A stretch of DNA of 64,000 nt, from positions 1-64,000 of the forward strand of contig CAIRMR010000024.1 in NCBI GenBank assembly GCA_903879715.1, given 5' to 3'. Shown here in pieces: positions 1 through 9,800 of the stretch. Both the position numbers and the translations under genes were made by a program. Each line of letters starts with the position of its first letter. Position 1 is the stretch's first letter. The notes below the pieces were generated by a model. It had not been told where the DNA came from and ran no database searches. It saw only the letters and a program-made list of their open reading frames with translations. The DNA comes from an uncultured Bacteroidales bacterium (GTDB taxonomy: Bacteria; Bacteroidota; Bacteroidia; Bacteroidales; UBA4417).

Positions 1-1596
1 AGGCTCGGTATCATCAATGCTATGGCCGCCAATAATACTGATTCCGGCTTCTGTTGCTTTGTCTGCAGCGCCAAGAAGTATTTGTTCCAGGACTTCAAGC
101 GGAAGCCGCTGAGCCGGGAACGCGACGATATTGAGCGCAAACAAAGGTTTCGCGCCCATGGCATAAACGTCACTCAATGCGTTTGCAGCCGCAATGGCAC
201 CAAAATCATACGGATCATCTACAATCGGAGTAAAGAAGTCGAGTGTCTGAACGATGGCTTGCTCCTTGTTAATGAGATAAACTGCTGCATCATCGCCAGA
301 GGCATTTCCAACCAAAACATTGGGATCAGCTGTTACTGGAAGATTCTTTAGGATTTTTTCTAGGTCAGCTGGTTGCATCTTGCAGGCGCAGCCTAAACCA
401 TGAGTGAACTGAGTAAGTTTTATAGTGTCAGCCGAAACTGTTTGTTTTGTTTCAAGTGTAGGAGCAGCTATCGCATGATATGCTTTGGAAATCATAGTTG
501 CTGCCGATTTTATTTCATCCGGAGTGGTATATTTGCCGGTTGAGAGCCGTATCGTTCCCATGGCATATTCTGTTGTTACACCCATAGCCAGCAATACATG
601 CGAACTGGTAACACCAGCCGGGTGACAAGCTGCGCCTGCCGAAGCTGCCAGTTCAGGTAAAGTTGAAAGTAACGTGTCTGCCGGAATTCCTCTGAAGGCT
701 ACACTGAGTGTATTGGGTAAACTCATTTCAAGCTCAGTGTGGATGTGCATTCCTGGAATTTGTGTCAGCAATTCCTCCTGAAGCAGATCACGCATTTCTT
801 TCATGTGACTGTTGTTTTTTTGAAGGTCGCGGGCAGCAATTTCAGCTGCTTTTCCGAAACCAACAATTTCAAGCAGGTTTTCAGTCCCAGCGCGGAGGTT
901 ATGTTCCTGCCCAGCGCCATGGATCAGATTATCGAGCACAACTCCTTTACGGATATAAAGAGCACCGATACCTTTTGGTGCATATAATTTATGCCCGGCA
1001 AGGGTGAGCAAATCTACGCCAAGTTCATTCACATCCAGGTTTACTTTCCCTGCCGACTGGGCAGCATCTGTATGAAACAGAATTCCATGCCGGTGAGCGA
1101 TGGCCGCAAGTTCAGCGATGGGCTGAATGGTGCCGATTTCATTATTGGCGTGCATGACTGAGATCAGGATGGTTTGAGGAGTGATCAGTTCTTCAAGTTT
1201 TTCCACTTCTACCCGGCAATTTCTATCAACAGGAAGATAGGATATCTGGAAACCTTGTTTCTGTAACCATGTGCAGACTTCGAGAATAGCCGGGTGTTCA
1301 ATAGTTGAAACTATAATGTGATTTCCTTTGTGCCGTAATCCAAATGCTGCGCCTTTCAGGGCATGATTATCGGATTCGGAACCGCCGCTGGTAAAAATGA
1401 TTTCTTCGGGTGAAGCTCCGATCAAAGCAGCAACTTGTTGACGGGCAAGTTCTACTGCTTTGCGCGAATCAATTCCATAGCTGTACCGGCTCGAAGGATT
1501 GCCAAAATAGGTGTTCAGATAAGGGCGCATGGCTGCCTCAACTTCTGAATCGATAGGAGTGGTGGCGTTATAATCGAGGTAGATAAGGGATTTCAT
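1..1596 (-). CDS. selD: Cysteine desulfurase-selenide,water dikinase fusion (NifS/IscS-SelD), 3' end outside window
   Basis: This reading frame is absent from the ORF track because it runs off the left edge. I translated it by hand and it stays open for 532 codons from the ATG at 1596. Residues 1 to about 385 are a class V aminotransferase of the NifS/IscS kind: SLIYLDYNATTP start, PLP lysine in LAGHKLYAPKG, and active cysteine in SAGAACHPAG. From about residue 390 it continues without a break into SelD: HGLGCACKMQP carries the catalytic cysteine (Cys, not selenocysteine), followed by GNASGDDAAVY, DFFTPIVDDPYDFG and GGHSIDDTEP. Known roles are release of selenium (or sulfur) from selenocysteine/cysteine and ATP-driven synthesis of selenophosphate. 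Channelling of selenium between the two halves is inference. The gene follows mnmH, which uses selenophosphate. Only about the first 140 residues of the SelD half are visible. Confidence 0.93.
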   Translation of the reverse strand, partial: MKSLIYLDYNATTPIDSEVEAAMRPYLNTYFGNPSSRYSYGIDSRKAVELARQQVAALIGASPEEIIFTSGGSESDNHALKGAAFGLRHKGNHIIVSTIEHPAILEVCTWLQKQGFQISYLPVDRNCRVEVEKLEELITPQTILISVMHANNEIGTIQPIAELAAIAHRHGILFHTDAAQSAGKVNLDVNELGVDLLTLAGHKLYAPKGIGALYIRKGVVLDNLIHGAGQEHNLRAGTENLLEIVGFGKAAEIAARDLQKNNSHMKEMRDLLQEELLTQIPGMHIHTELEMSLPNTLSVAFRGIPADTLLSTLPELAASAGAACHPAGVTSSHVLLAMGVTTEYAMGTIRLSTGKYTTPDEIKSAATMISKAYHAIAAPTLETKQTVSADTIKLTQFTHGLGCACKMQPADLEKILKNLPVTADPNVLVGNASGDDAAVYLINKEQAIVQTLDFFTPIVDDPYDFGAIAAANALSDVYAMGAKPLFALNIVAFPAQRLPLEVLEQILLGAADKATEAGISIIGGHSIDDTEP

Positions 1597-1634
1597 TTGT
1601 TGATTTTTTGTTGATATAAATGGTCATACAATGG

Positions 1635-1760
1635 TTGATGATTTGGCTTTTTGAGTAGTAGAGAAGGTTTAGTTGTCATTCGGTTGTCATTCAATAGTTG
1701 ATGGTTTGGTTTTTTGAGTCGTTTGGATGGTTTAGACGTCATTCAATTGTCACTCATTTA
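1635..1760. repeat. Imperfect 63-bp direct duplication between mnmH and the desulfurase-SelD gene
   Basis: The blocks starting at 1635 (TTGATGATTTGGCTTTTTGA) and 1698 (TTGATGGTTTGGTTTTTTGA) align over about 63 bp and both end in variants of GTCATTCAATTGTCACTCA. The gap between the two genes (1597-1849) holds no convincing ORF. It also carries two ATTAACCAT copies near 1827-1852. Confidence 0.6.
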
Positions 1761-1849
1761 CCAATACAAGCTATTCAAACTATTTATTATTTTCTGTTAT
1801 TACACTGAGCCTAGTTGAAGTGAACCATTAACCATTTTTCTATTAACCA

Positions 1850-2884
1850 TTAACTCCTTCCCCCCAAGGCATGATTCAGAATAATTTCAGCATGTTCCTT
1901 TACACTTCCGGCAGCCAAAGGTAAACTAACTATCTTCTGAACCGGGCGGCGGACAAGGGAATTAGCATATAGCTTATCATAATAAGTCAGGGTAATGTCG
2001 GCAACTTTTTCGAAATCGTCATTTTGCAAGGCAACGAGTACTTCCCTCGCCTGAAACGATCCCATGTATTGTCCGAGATGCTCTAGCACTGCCTGAAGGA
2101 CCGGCTTTTCGAAACATGCATATTCATCAACAAGCCTTTTGATACGGTAATCTTTGGGTAATTCAATAAAGAATAAAGTTCCGTTAAGCATCGCAGCATG
2201 AAATGTATCAGGCAGAGTTACAGTCCCGATGCTCATGCTTTCGTGTTCGAGCCAGAGCGGTTTCAAAGGATCAAGTTCAGACCAGAGTTTATATAGATTA
2301 TTCTCAAATTGCTCCGTTGTTGGTTGCGCATTTTGTCCAAGGTGCCCAAAATTAGAGCCTTTGTGGCAGGCAAGTGCCTCCAGGTCAATGATCTGATGGC
2401 CGAGTTTGCCAATTTCTTTAAGGATTCCTGTTTTTCCTGAGCCGGTATATCCTCCGATCAGAAATATTTGTCTACCTGATGAAAACTGTTTCCGGATATA
2501 ACCGCGATATGCTTTGTAACCGCCTTCAAGTATAAAAACCTCGTATCCGGATTCAGCAAAAAAAGCAGCTATTTTTGCAGAGCGCATCCCGCCACGCCAG
2601 CAATGCAACAGCATTTTCTTACCCGGCGCTACATCACTGATGGCATTCAGATAGTAATCTGTCTTTTCTCCAGCTATAACTTTTCCCAACTCAATGGCAG
2701 GTTCTTTTCCGATTTTAACATAAGTAGTTCCAACTCTTGCCCGCTCATCGTTGTCGAACAAAGGGATATTATAAGCGCCAGGAATATGTCCCTGCAGGAA
2801 TTCGCCAGGAGAGCGTACATCAATAACAGGCAGGCGGAGAGCCATTAAAAGGAATTGTTCGGGGGAAAGGGTTTCTGGGGTCAA
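1850..2884 (-). CDS. mnmH: tRNA 2-selenouridine(34) synthase MnmH (SelU)
   Basis: MnmH replaces the sulfur of 2-thiouridine at tRNA position 34 with selenium from selenophosphate, through a geranylated intermediate. The 344-residue length fits the family. An N-terminal rhodanese domain (about 1-125) has the catalytic cysteine in LLHCWRGGMRSAK. A P-loop ATPase-like part follows, with IGGYTGSGKTGIL near residue 143. The start is a TTG at 2884. It gives an N-terminus that aligns with the E. coli protein (…LPVIDVRSPGEF), whereas the first internal ATG (residue 14) would trim the leading helix. It lies 253 bp upstream of the desulfurase-SelD gene on the same strand, so the two plausibly form one selenium unit. 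No selA, selB or tRNA-Sec is visible here. Confidence 0.95.
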   Translation of the reverse strand: MTPETLSPEQFLLMALRLPVIDVRSPGEFLQGHIPGAYNIPLFDNDERARVGTTYVKIGKEPAIELGKVIAGEKTDYYLNAISDVAPGKKMLLHCWRGGMRSAKIAAFFAESGYEVFILEGGYKAYRGYIRKQFSSGRQIFLIGGYTGSGKTGILKEIGKLGHQIIDLEALACHKGSNFGHLGQNAQPTTEQFENNLYKLWSELDPLKPLWLEHESMSIGTVTLPDTFHAAMLNGTLFFIELPKDYRIKRLVDEYACFEKPVLQAVLEHLGQYMGSFQAREVLVALQNDDFEKVADITLTYYDKLYANSLVRRPVQKIVSLPLAAGSVKEHAEIILNHALGGRS

Positions 2885-3493
2885 AATAATGTTGGATGTT
2901 GGATGTTGGATGTTGGATGTTGGATGTTGGGTTTTGAGCTGACGGGTTACCCCAAACCCCTGAAGGGGCTTAATGTAGACGAGGACTATTTTTGATTTTT
3001 GATTTTTGATTTTTGATTTTGGATTTTGGAATTTGGGGCTTGGGATTTGGGACTTGGGTTGACGAGTAACCCCAAACCCCGTGGGGGCTTAATGTAGACG
3101 AGGATTATTTTTGATTTTTGATTTTTGATTTTTGAATTTGGGGCTTGGGATTTGAGTTGACGGGTTACCCCAAACCCCTGAAGGGGCTTAAGGTAGACGA
3201 GAGTTGTTTGAACTTTTTGATTTTTGATTTTTGATTTTTGATTTTGGAATTTGGGGCTTGGGATTTGGGACTTGGGTTGACGAGTAACCCCAAACCCCGT
3301 GGGGGCTTAATGTAGACGAGAGTTGTTTTTGCAATTTGATTTTTGATTTTTGATTTTTTTTTGAGATTTGGGTCTTGGAATTTGGGACTTGGAATTTAGA
3401 TTTTAGGATTTGAGTTGACGGGTTACCCCAGACCCCGTGGGGGCTTAACGTAGACGAGGATTATTTTAGCTTTTTGCTTTTTGAATTATTTCT
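2885..3493. repeat. Higher-order intergenic repeat: five hairpin units in an A-B-A-B-A' pattern, preceded by (TTGGATG)n
   Basis: No coding region is supported in this 609-bp gap. It opens with five tandem copies of GGATGTT (2893-2930). Five related units then start at 2941, 3061, 3159, 3279 and 3417, each with a GAC(G/A)(G/A)GT(T/A)ACCCCA block, a GC-rich hairpin and GGCTTAA(T)GTAGACGAG. Units 1 and 3 carry the stem CCCCTGAAGGGG; units 2, 4 and 5 carry CCCCGTGGGGG. Units are joined by (TTTTTGA)n and TTGGGACTTGGG-like words. Starts of like units are 218 bp apart (2941/3159 and 3061/3279). Confidence 0.85.
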
Positions 3494-6400
3494 TCAGAAC
3501 AACTCTCCCGGATTTAAGTTCTTTACTGTAATGGTCTCATCCAGATAAACCAGTAATTTCCTGATGCCTGGATAGCCCATCTGCAGAAGGATTTCGCCAT
3601 AATTGTTTAATTGGATTTCGTGTCCGGGTTTTGGTAAACCGGTCTTGAATTCCAGAATTATGGTTTCATCTTTATTGAAAATTACACGGTCGGGACGGAA
3701 AACATCGCCTTTGGGTGTCAGAATTCCGGCTTCGGGCCTGAGCTGTACATTCTCTTTAAAATAATCTTTCAGAAGATCATGATTTACAGTTGAGGTTACC
3801 CTGTTTAACAATAATTCTATTTGTTCGTCATCAAGCATATTAACTGAAGCTTGTTGTGCAACAATTCCCGGAATATCATCTTTTGTCCGGATAGCAGCTA
3901 AAGTATCGTGAATCAGTGTTCCCCATGCCTGTTTGTTTTTGGATTGATCGGTACTCCAGTAAACCGGGGCGCGGCGGGCAATTTTTATCCTGCCTTGCCA
4001 TGGCGATGAAATCATGGAGGAGAGCAAACTGGCTTCGGGCATTGGCTTCGCCGGCTTCTGAACATGTTCGTCTATGCCTTTGAGGTAGATATTCCCGTTT
4101 TGTGTCCATTCCCCTGAAGTGCTTTCAATATATTGGGTCAGCAGGTTGGGCAGGTTATTGGCATCGCCTTTTCCGGGTTCGCGGGAAATAATGTACAGGC
4201 GATCAGCAGGTCGTGTAAAAGCGACATAAATCAGGTTGATCATATCTAACATAGAACTGTTGCGCTCTTTCTGGTATTGGTCTGAATAGCCGACATCTTC
4301 CATACTTAAACTTGTTTGTATAAGGGCAACAGGTAATCCAGGCACAACCTCCTCAGCCAGGTCAACCCAAAGTTGGTCGAACGTAGTCTTAAGTTTTTCG
4401 GTTGCCATGGGCCAGATTACGACCGGGAATTCCAATCCTTTGGACTTATGAATCGTCATGATGCGGATGGCGTCAATTCCTTCGGGGACAACAACCGAAA
4501 GCTTGCCTTTCTTTTCATCCCAGGCATCAAGCAGATCAGAAAGATGTGTGCCTTGACGCGCAGAAACTTTATTCGCAAAATCAAGAAAAAACTGGAGGTA
4601 AATATTATAATCTCCGGTATTTAATTTAAAAAGACGGATAATCTCTTCGCAAAGATCATATAAAGGCAATCCACGTAAGAACTTGATATTAAATTCTATA
4701 TTGCCTTCCAGTAATACTTGTTCGAGTGAAAACCGTTCAGTTTTCGAAACCGGGAAATTCTGTATCAGCGAAGTGTTTAGTTTTCCTTTACGGATGAGTT
4801 CGTTCAGAATACCGGCTATAGCCACAAGATTTTGCGGGTTGGCAATGTGCTGAAGAATTGTTACTACAAAATTAACTTCGGGAGATGCCGATAAAAGCAG
4901 TGCTTCAGCCGATACCACGCTGATTTCTTGCGACATCAGGTGGCGGGCAATAATGCTGCCTTCACGGTTTGAGCGGGTAAGAATGGCAATATCAGCATTT
5001 GCAAAACCTTTGTGATTAAGATCAAGAACCAGTTCATGAACCCGTTTGATATTGAGTTCATCAAATTCGGCACGTGAATCATAAGGGAGGAATTCAACCG
5101 AAACCAAGCCTCCGGTTTTATCTGGAGAAGTTTCTTGTGTGTGATCCGTATAAATGGACTGGAAACCTGAATTTAACTGGCTTGAAAGAAATCCGAAAAA
5201 GTCGTTGTTGAAGTTTATGATTTCAGGCAGGGACCGGAAGTTGCTTTTCAGCACTTTGGGATTGTAGTTAGTGCCAAGTGCCTGCTCAGCATCACCGAAA
5301 ATTTCCTTTTCGTAATTTTCGGGCAGTGCAGGAAGCATCATAAACTGTTCGACCTGGCCGTTGCGGAAACGGTAAATGGCTTGTTTGCCGTCACCAACCA
5401 CAAGGTTATACCTTCCGTAAGCAAGGGAATCACCAATTAAGGGAAGCAGGTTTTTCCATTGCAGTTCCGATGTATCCTGGAATTCGTCGATCAGGTAATT
5501 AAAGTATTTTTCACCTATGCGTTCGTAAATAAACGGAACAGGTTCTTTGAGAATAATATCAGTAATCCGCTTATTGAATTCCGAAATATGAAGAATTTTC
5601 TTTTCGCGGCGTATGGTGTCAATTTCAGTTTCCATGGCACTCAGCACGCCCATCTGGAAAATGTTTTTTTCGATCATTCCTAACAATGCATATCGTGTTG
5701 AACCTTTTTCCATCAAACCATCGCATTGATGGTAAATTGTTGTTAGCTGATCTTTGATAGAGTTAATGGCTGAAACCTGCATGGCATCGGCTTTAGCAGC
5801 AATCCATTTATTGTCATTAATTGTTGATAAAACATAACTATTCGGAGATGCAATAATGCCTTCGGCAAGTTTAAAGAAATAACCTCCAATGCCACTGGTT
5901 CCACGGGCAAAGGAAGAGTTGTCGATACCATTAGCAACAATCAGGTTTTTAGCGGTTTGAGCCAGAGTAGTAATACTGTCTTCGAAACTTTTACGGATCT
6001 GCCTGATTTCGCGGGCGATTTCATTTAAGCGTGCCGGTGGAATTTCGTGTAATTTATTAATAAAATGCTGACTGCCTTCCGAAAAAAGGAATCCGGCAGT
6101 TTTCTTGATATCGGTTTCTATCTGCCAGCTTTTTTCGTCGTCGGCTTTGGCTTCGGTAAAATCAACTAGAATGCTGGTAAGGTCTTTATCAACACCTGCT
6201 TTGCTGATAAGTTGCTCAACTGCCTCGTCGAGCATCAGGTCACGATCCATTTCAATTTCGAAATCAACCGGCAGGTGTAGATCGTGGGCAAAGGTGCGGA
6301 TGATGCGAGATACAAAACTATCGATGGTGCGTACTGAAAAGTCGTCATATTCATGAAGAATCCTGGTAAGAACAGCCTGGGCACGTTTGGTGACTTCAAT

Positions 6401-6673
6401 ATCTGAATACCCGGTTGCTTTTACCAGGTCGGGTTGCATAAACTTTACTACGGCGCCACTAGCATACGTAACCGGATCCGAAAGCTGCACTAGTCCCTGA
6501 ACGATACGCTGTTTCATTTCGTTCGCAGCCTTGTTGGTGAAGGTAATTGCCAGGATATGCCTGAAATAAGAAGGCGATTGTAAGGCCAAAGCAATGTATT
6601 CACGCACCAGGGTGTAGGTTTTCCCTGATCCGGCGGAGGATTTATATACCGAAAAATTATGAGTTGTATTCAC
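3494..6673 (-). CDS. UvrD/Rep-family ATP-dependent helicase-nuclease, AddA/RecB-like
   Basis: This is a 1059-residue superfamily 1A helicase that probably acts in double-strand-break end resection. Walker A SSAGSGKT lies at residues 12-19, Walker B as LIDEFQDTS, motif III/IV as VGDGKQAIYRFRNG, and a late helicase motif as RIMTIHKSKGLEFPVVIW. The last 70 residues hold a PD-(D/E)xK nuclease signature, RPDRVIF followed by ILEFKTG, which separates AddA/RecB proteins from plain UvrD. I see no four-cysteine iron-sulfur motif; in AddAB that belongs to AddB. No AddB-type partner is in the window, so the partner must be elsewhere or absent. The ORF starts with GTG at 6673. No internal ATG would keep the P-loop, so GTG is accepted. 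The gap to tamB (6674-6802) is empty. Confidence 0.88.
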   Translation of the reverse strand: MNTTHNFSVYKSSAGSGKTYTLVREYIALALQSPSYFRHILAITFTNKAANEMKQRIVQGLVQLSDPVTYASGAVVKFMQPDLVKATGYSDIEVTKRAQAVLTRILHEYDDFSVRTIDSFVSRIIRTFAHDLHLPVDFEIEMDRDLMLDEAVEQLISKAGVDKDLTSILVDFTEAKADDEKSWQIETDIKKTAGFLFSEGSQHFINKLHEIPPARLNEIAREIRQIRKSFEDSITTLAQTAKNLIVANGIDNSSFARGTSGIGGYFFKLAEGIIASPNSYVLSTINDNKWIAAKADAMQVSAINSIKDQLTTIYHQCDGLMEKGSTRYALLGMIEKNIFQMGVLSAMETEIDTIRREKKILHISEFNKRITDIILKEPVPFIYERIGEKYFNYLIDEFQDTSELQWKNLLPLIGDSLAYGRYNLVVGDGKQAIYRFRNGQVEQFMMLPALPENYEKEIFGDAEQALGTNYNPKVLKSNFRSLPEIINFNNDFFGFLSSQLNSGFQSIYTDHTQETSPDKTGGLVSVEFLPYDSRAEFDELNIKRVHELVLDLNHKGFANADIAILTRSNREGSIIARHLMSQEISVVSAEALLLSASPEVNFVVTILQHIANPQNLVAIAGILNELIRKGKLNTSLIQNFPVSKTERFSLEQVLLEGNIEFNIKFLRGLPLYDLCEEIIRLFKLNTGDYNIYLQFFLDFANKVSARQGTHLSDLLDAWDEKKGKLSVVVPEGIDAIRIMTIHKSKGLEFPVVIWPMATEKLKTTFDQLWVDLAEEVVPGLPVALIQTSLSMEDVGYSDQYQKERNSSMLDMINLIYVAFTRPADRLYIISREPGKGDANNLPNLLTQYIESTSGEWTQNGNIYLKGIDEHVQKPAKPMPEASLLSSMISSPWQGRIKIARRAPVYWSTDQSKNKQAWGTLIHDTLAAIRTKDDIPGIVAQQASVNMLDDEQIELLLNRVTSTVNHDLLKDYFKENVQLRPEAGILTPKGDVFRPDRVIFNKDETIILEFKTGLPKPGHEIQLNNYGEILLQMGYPGIRKLLVYLDETITVKNLNPGELF

Positions 6674-6802
6674 CTTGCTAAGGTAGGTAATTTAACCAAA
6701 CTGTTTTGAGATTGAAAAGTATAATGCTTGAATAGAAAGAGGTAAAAATATGAGCACCATCCTAATTTTAATTTTTCGCGATACCATGAATTTAGGACTG
6801 AA

Positions 6803-9800
6803 TTAGTCCTTCCTGGCAGCCTTTTTATCCGGAACTTTGGCCTTCTTGCTACGTTTGAATAAATCCTTCAATCCATTGAACTCCTTTCGGAAAACAATTC
6901 CTACACCCTGTGTATAAGGTGAGTATGTTGAAAACAATACATCGCTGCCAATATTGGTCCGGTTAAAGGCTTTGAACCGGAATCGCCCGTCTTCCGTTAT
7001 TTTTACCTCTACCAACACATCTCCGATTACTTGTTGAGTCGTATTGCTGTATGTGTTCATGCCAACGGCACCATCAATAGTAACCCTGTTGTCGAATAAT
7101 TGGGTAGATAGAGCCAGTTCCAGTTCCTGTGGCGAAATCTGGTCGCCCGGGCGGTAGTTTACCCCGATATCAAAATCTTTCGAAATTTGTGAAAGCATCC
7201 TGCTTAACTGCGCGCTGACAATTTCATACGACGAAAAACCCAGTGAAGCTCCTGCCGAAGTGATTCCTGATGAGGAGCTGAAAGTATTCAGAACCAGCAG
7301 CGAAATCATTTGCTGATTCATGGCAAGTGTATTTGTAGTATCGATAATGCTGAAAATGGTTCGCTTTATTTCTTCGGTTGCATCGGGCAAATCTATACTG
7401 AATTTGATATCAGGATTGTAAAGATCATTCGACAAGGATATTATACAATTTACATTGATACGCTTGCTTTTATCTTCGGTTGATAATTCAGGCAAGCCGG
7501 CCAGGGAAGTTTTTATTTTGTAAACAGCTTTAAGCTGAATAGTTGCATCGTAAGGGCTTCCATTAAAAGTTATTGAGCCTCCTTTTTGAATCTGGAAATT
7601 TTTCTTCAGTATATTTTCGAAATTAAACAGGAAGGTCCCGTTATCCATAATATAATTCCCGTACATCGAATACTCACCACGGGTATCAATTCCCAGGTTT
7701 ATAAGTCCATCGCCACGCACATCGATAGATCCCATATTATACGGTAAAATAATACTCAGGTCGGCATTCCGCTTTACATCCAGGCCCAGTTGAAGCGAAA
7801 GCACCGAAGGTTCATATTGAACTACTTTGGCATCTTTTTCCGCATCTCCGTGTTTTCGGTACCGTATAAAATTATTTTCTGAAATGCTTCGCGAAAAGCT
7901 GATAGGAATTACAACGCTGGTTCCTTTCTCGGAGTTTACATCAGCTTTCAATACCAGATCATCCACTGAGCCTTTTAGTGTCATTATTCCGGAAGCTTTA
8001 GCCCTTCCATAATAAATTTCATTTGGGCTGTAGGTAGTATTAAGCGCCGCAAGATTGTCAGCTTTCACCTCAATATCAAGCGCGATATCTGAAAATGCCT
8101 TATGATATATGGTTCCTGTGGCTATCCCTTTGCCAAAAGTGGAATCACGCAATTCGATATTCTTAAACCACATTTTGTCTTTATCAAAATTATAATCGCC
8201 GGTGAAAGAGTATGAGGTTCTGAGATAATCGACCAGTAATTCGGTACGCATCAGTTTTACGGAACCTTTGATAACAGGATCCGAAAAATCGCCTGTAAGT
8301 GTCAGCGCGCCGGAAGTATACCCTCTCATACGCGAGAAAATGCCTTTCAGGAATGGCTCTATGGTTTTAACTTTCAGGTTATCGACATCCGCTCTCAGAT
8401 CGAAATTTTCATGCTCACGTTCAGGATATATATTTCCAATAACCTTAATCGGGTAATGAGTTCCCGCATTTCCAACATAAACAACTTTCATGTTTATCGC
8501 CAGCGCCTTGTTTTCATTATCCCAGGACGTTTTAATGGCGGCATCACCAAGTTCTTCGTGGTTAAACCCAAGATCTTTAATTGTAATATCGGCAGACACC
8601 TGCGGCACCGAGTACATTTCTGCCAGATTTATCCTGCCGTCAATATATCCATCCAGATCAATTCCCGCTGACTGCCATATCATATCGAGGTGGGAAATAT
8701 TAAAATCTTTAATATCAAGCACCATCTGGCTGAGCGGATCGGTCGAAATTGTACCGTTTAAAATGATGTGCCTGTCGTTATTTGTAAATCCCAGGTTTCT
8801 GGCTTCGATAAAAGAATTGTCGAACGTTAACAGGTTGTTGGGTATTGATTTCCAAACAGTATCGTTAATCATCAGAACTGCTTTATCTAATCGTACCAAA
8901 AGCCGTGGATTTTGTTTAAACGAAATTGCGCCGGTAATATCCCCTTTATTATGATCAGGTACTTTGCGGTCATCCCACGAAATACCGAATTTTACACTAT
9001 CATCGGATGCCACAGCCTTTAGTTTGAACTGTTCAATCCTTTTAAAAGTGGAGTCGCTTGCCGATGATTCCGACATGTCGATCTGGCTGCAATCCATTCT
9101 CACGGCCAGGCTTTTATTCTCCGTCGAACCTGTCAGAGTCCAGTTGCGCAGCGAAATTCCGCTCAAAACTATCAAAGGGGATCGTCCATTTACATTTACC
9201 AGGCCAAGGCCAGGGTCAAAAGTTCCCGAAATAACGGTTTGAGTATTAATTTTTATCCATGGTAAAAACATTTCGGTCAGCGAATCGGTATGATGTAACT
9301 GAATAGTGTAATCAAAGCTGCCCCTGTTTAACCTTACAGGAAGCTTTTGACTTTGCGAAAGAGATGGAAGAAATTCAGTAAAAACCATCGTTAAATAGTC
9401 AGCCATATCGTCAAACGTGTACTGGCCTGAAAATACCGCATTCACGAAATCACTGTTAACCTGCATTCGTTTACCTCCATTTTTCAAAGCAGTGGTGCTA
9501 ACTGACAAATCATTCATTTTAAGGGTTTTGTGCCCCATTGTAAAACTGGTATTGCTGAAATGCAATGCTCCCATCAGGTTATCGATTGTGTTGCCTTGAA
9601 ACCTGAAATCCGTACTTGTGGATAGAATTACGGTAGAATCATTTGTCATCAGGTTGAGTTTTGCCAGGTTGGCATGAGCGATATCGGCCTTAAAATCAAA
9701 AGCCGGCAATTCTGAGGAAAAATCAGCAGATCCCAGGAAATTTAAAGCTAAAAGTTCGTCGTTCACATAAACACCGCCGGTAAAACGTTTCTGCCTGAAT

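Noticed and set aside
22-987. Plus-strand ORFs of 82-109 residues at 22-351, 708-1007 and 739-987
   Set aside because: They are antisense shadows of the long minus-strand desulfurase-SelD frame, which has all family motifs.
1-1596. Selenocysteine in the SelD active site
   Set aside because: The codon at the catalytic position reads TGC (Cys), not TGA.
2885-3493. Possible CRISPR array
   Set aside because: Units differ in length and the intervening sequences are themselves repetitive, not unique spacers; no cas genes in the window.
8490-8954. 154-residue plus-strand ORF inside tamB
   Set aside because: Antisense shadow of a long, well-supported gene; low-complexity Ser/Ile composition and no family features.
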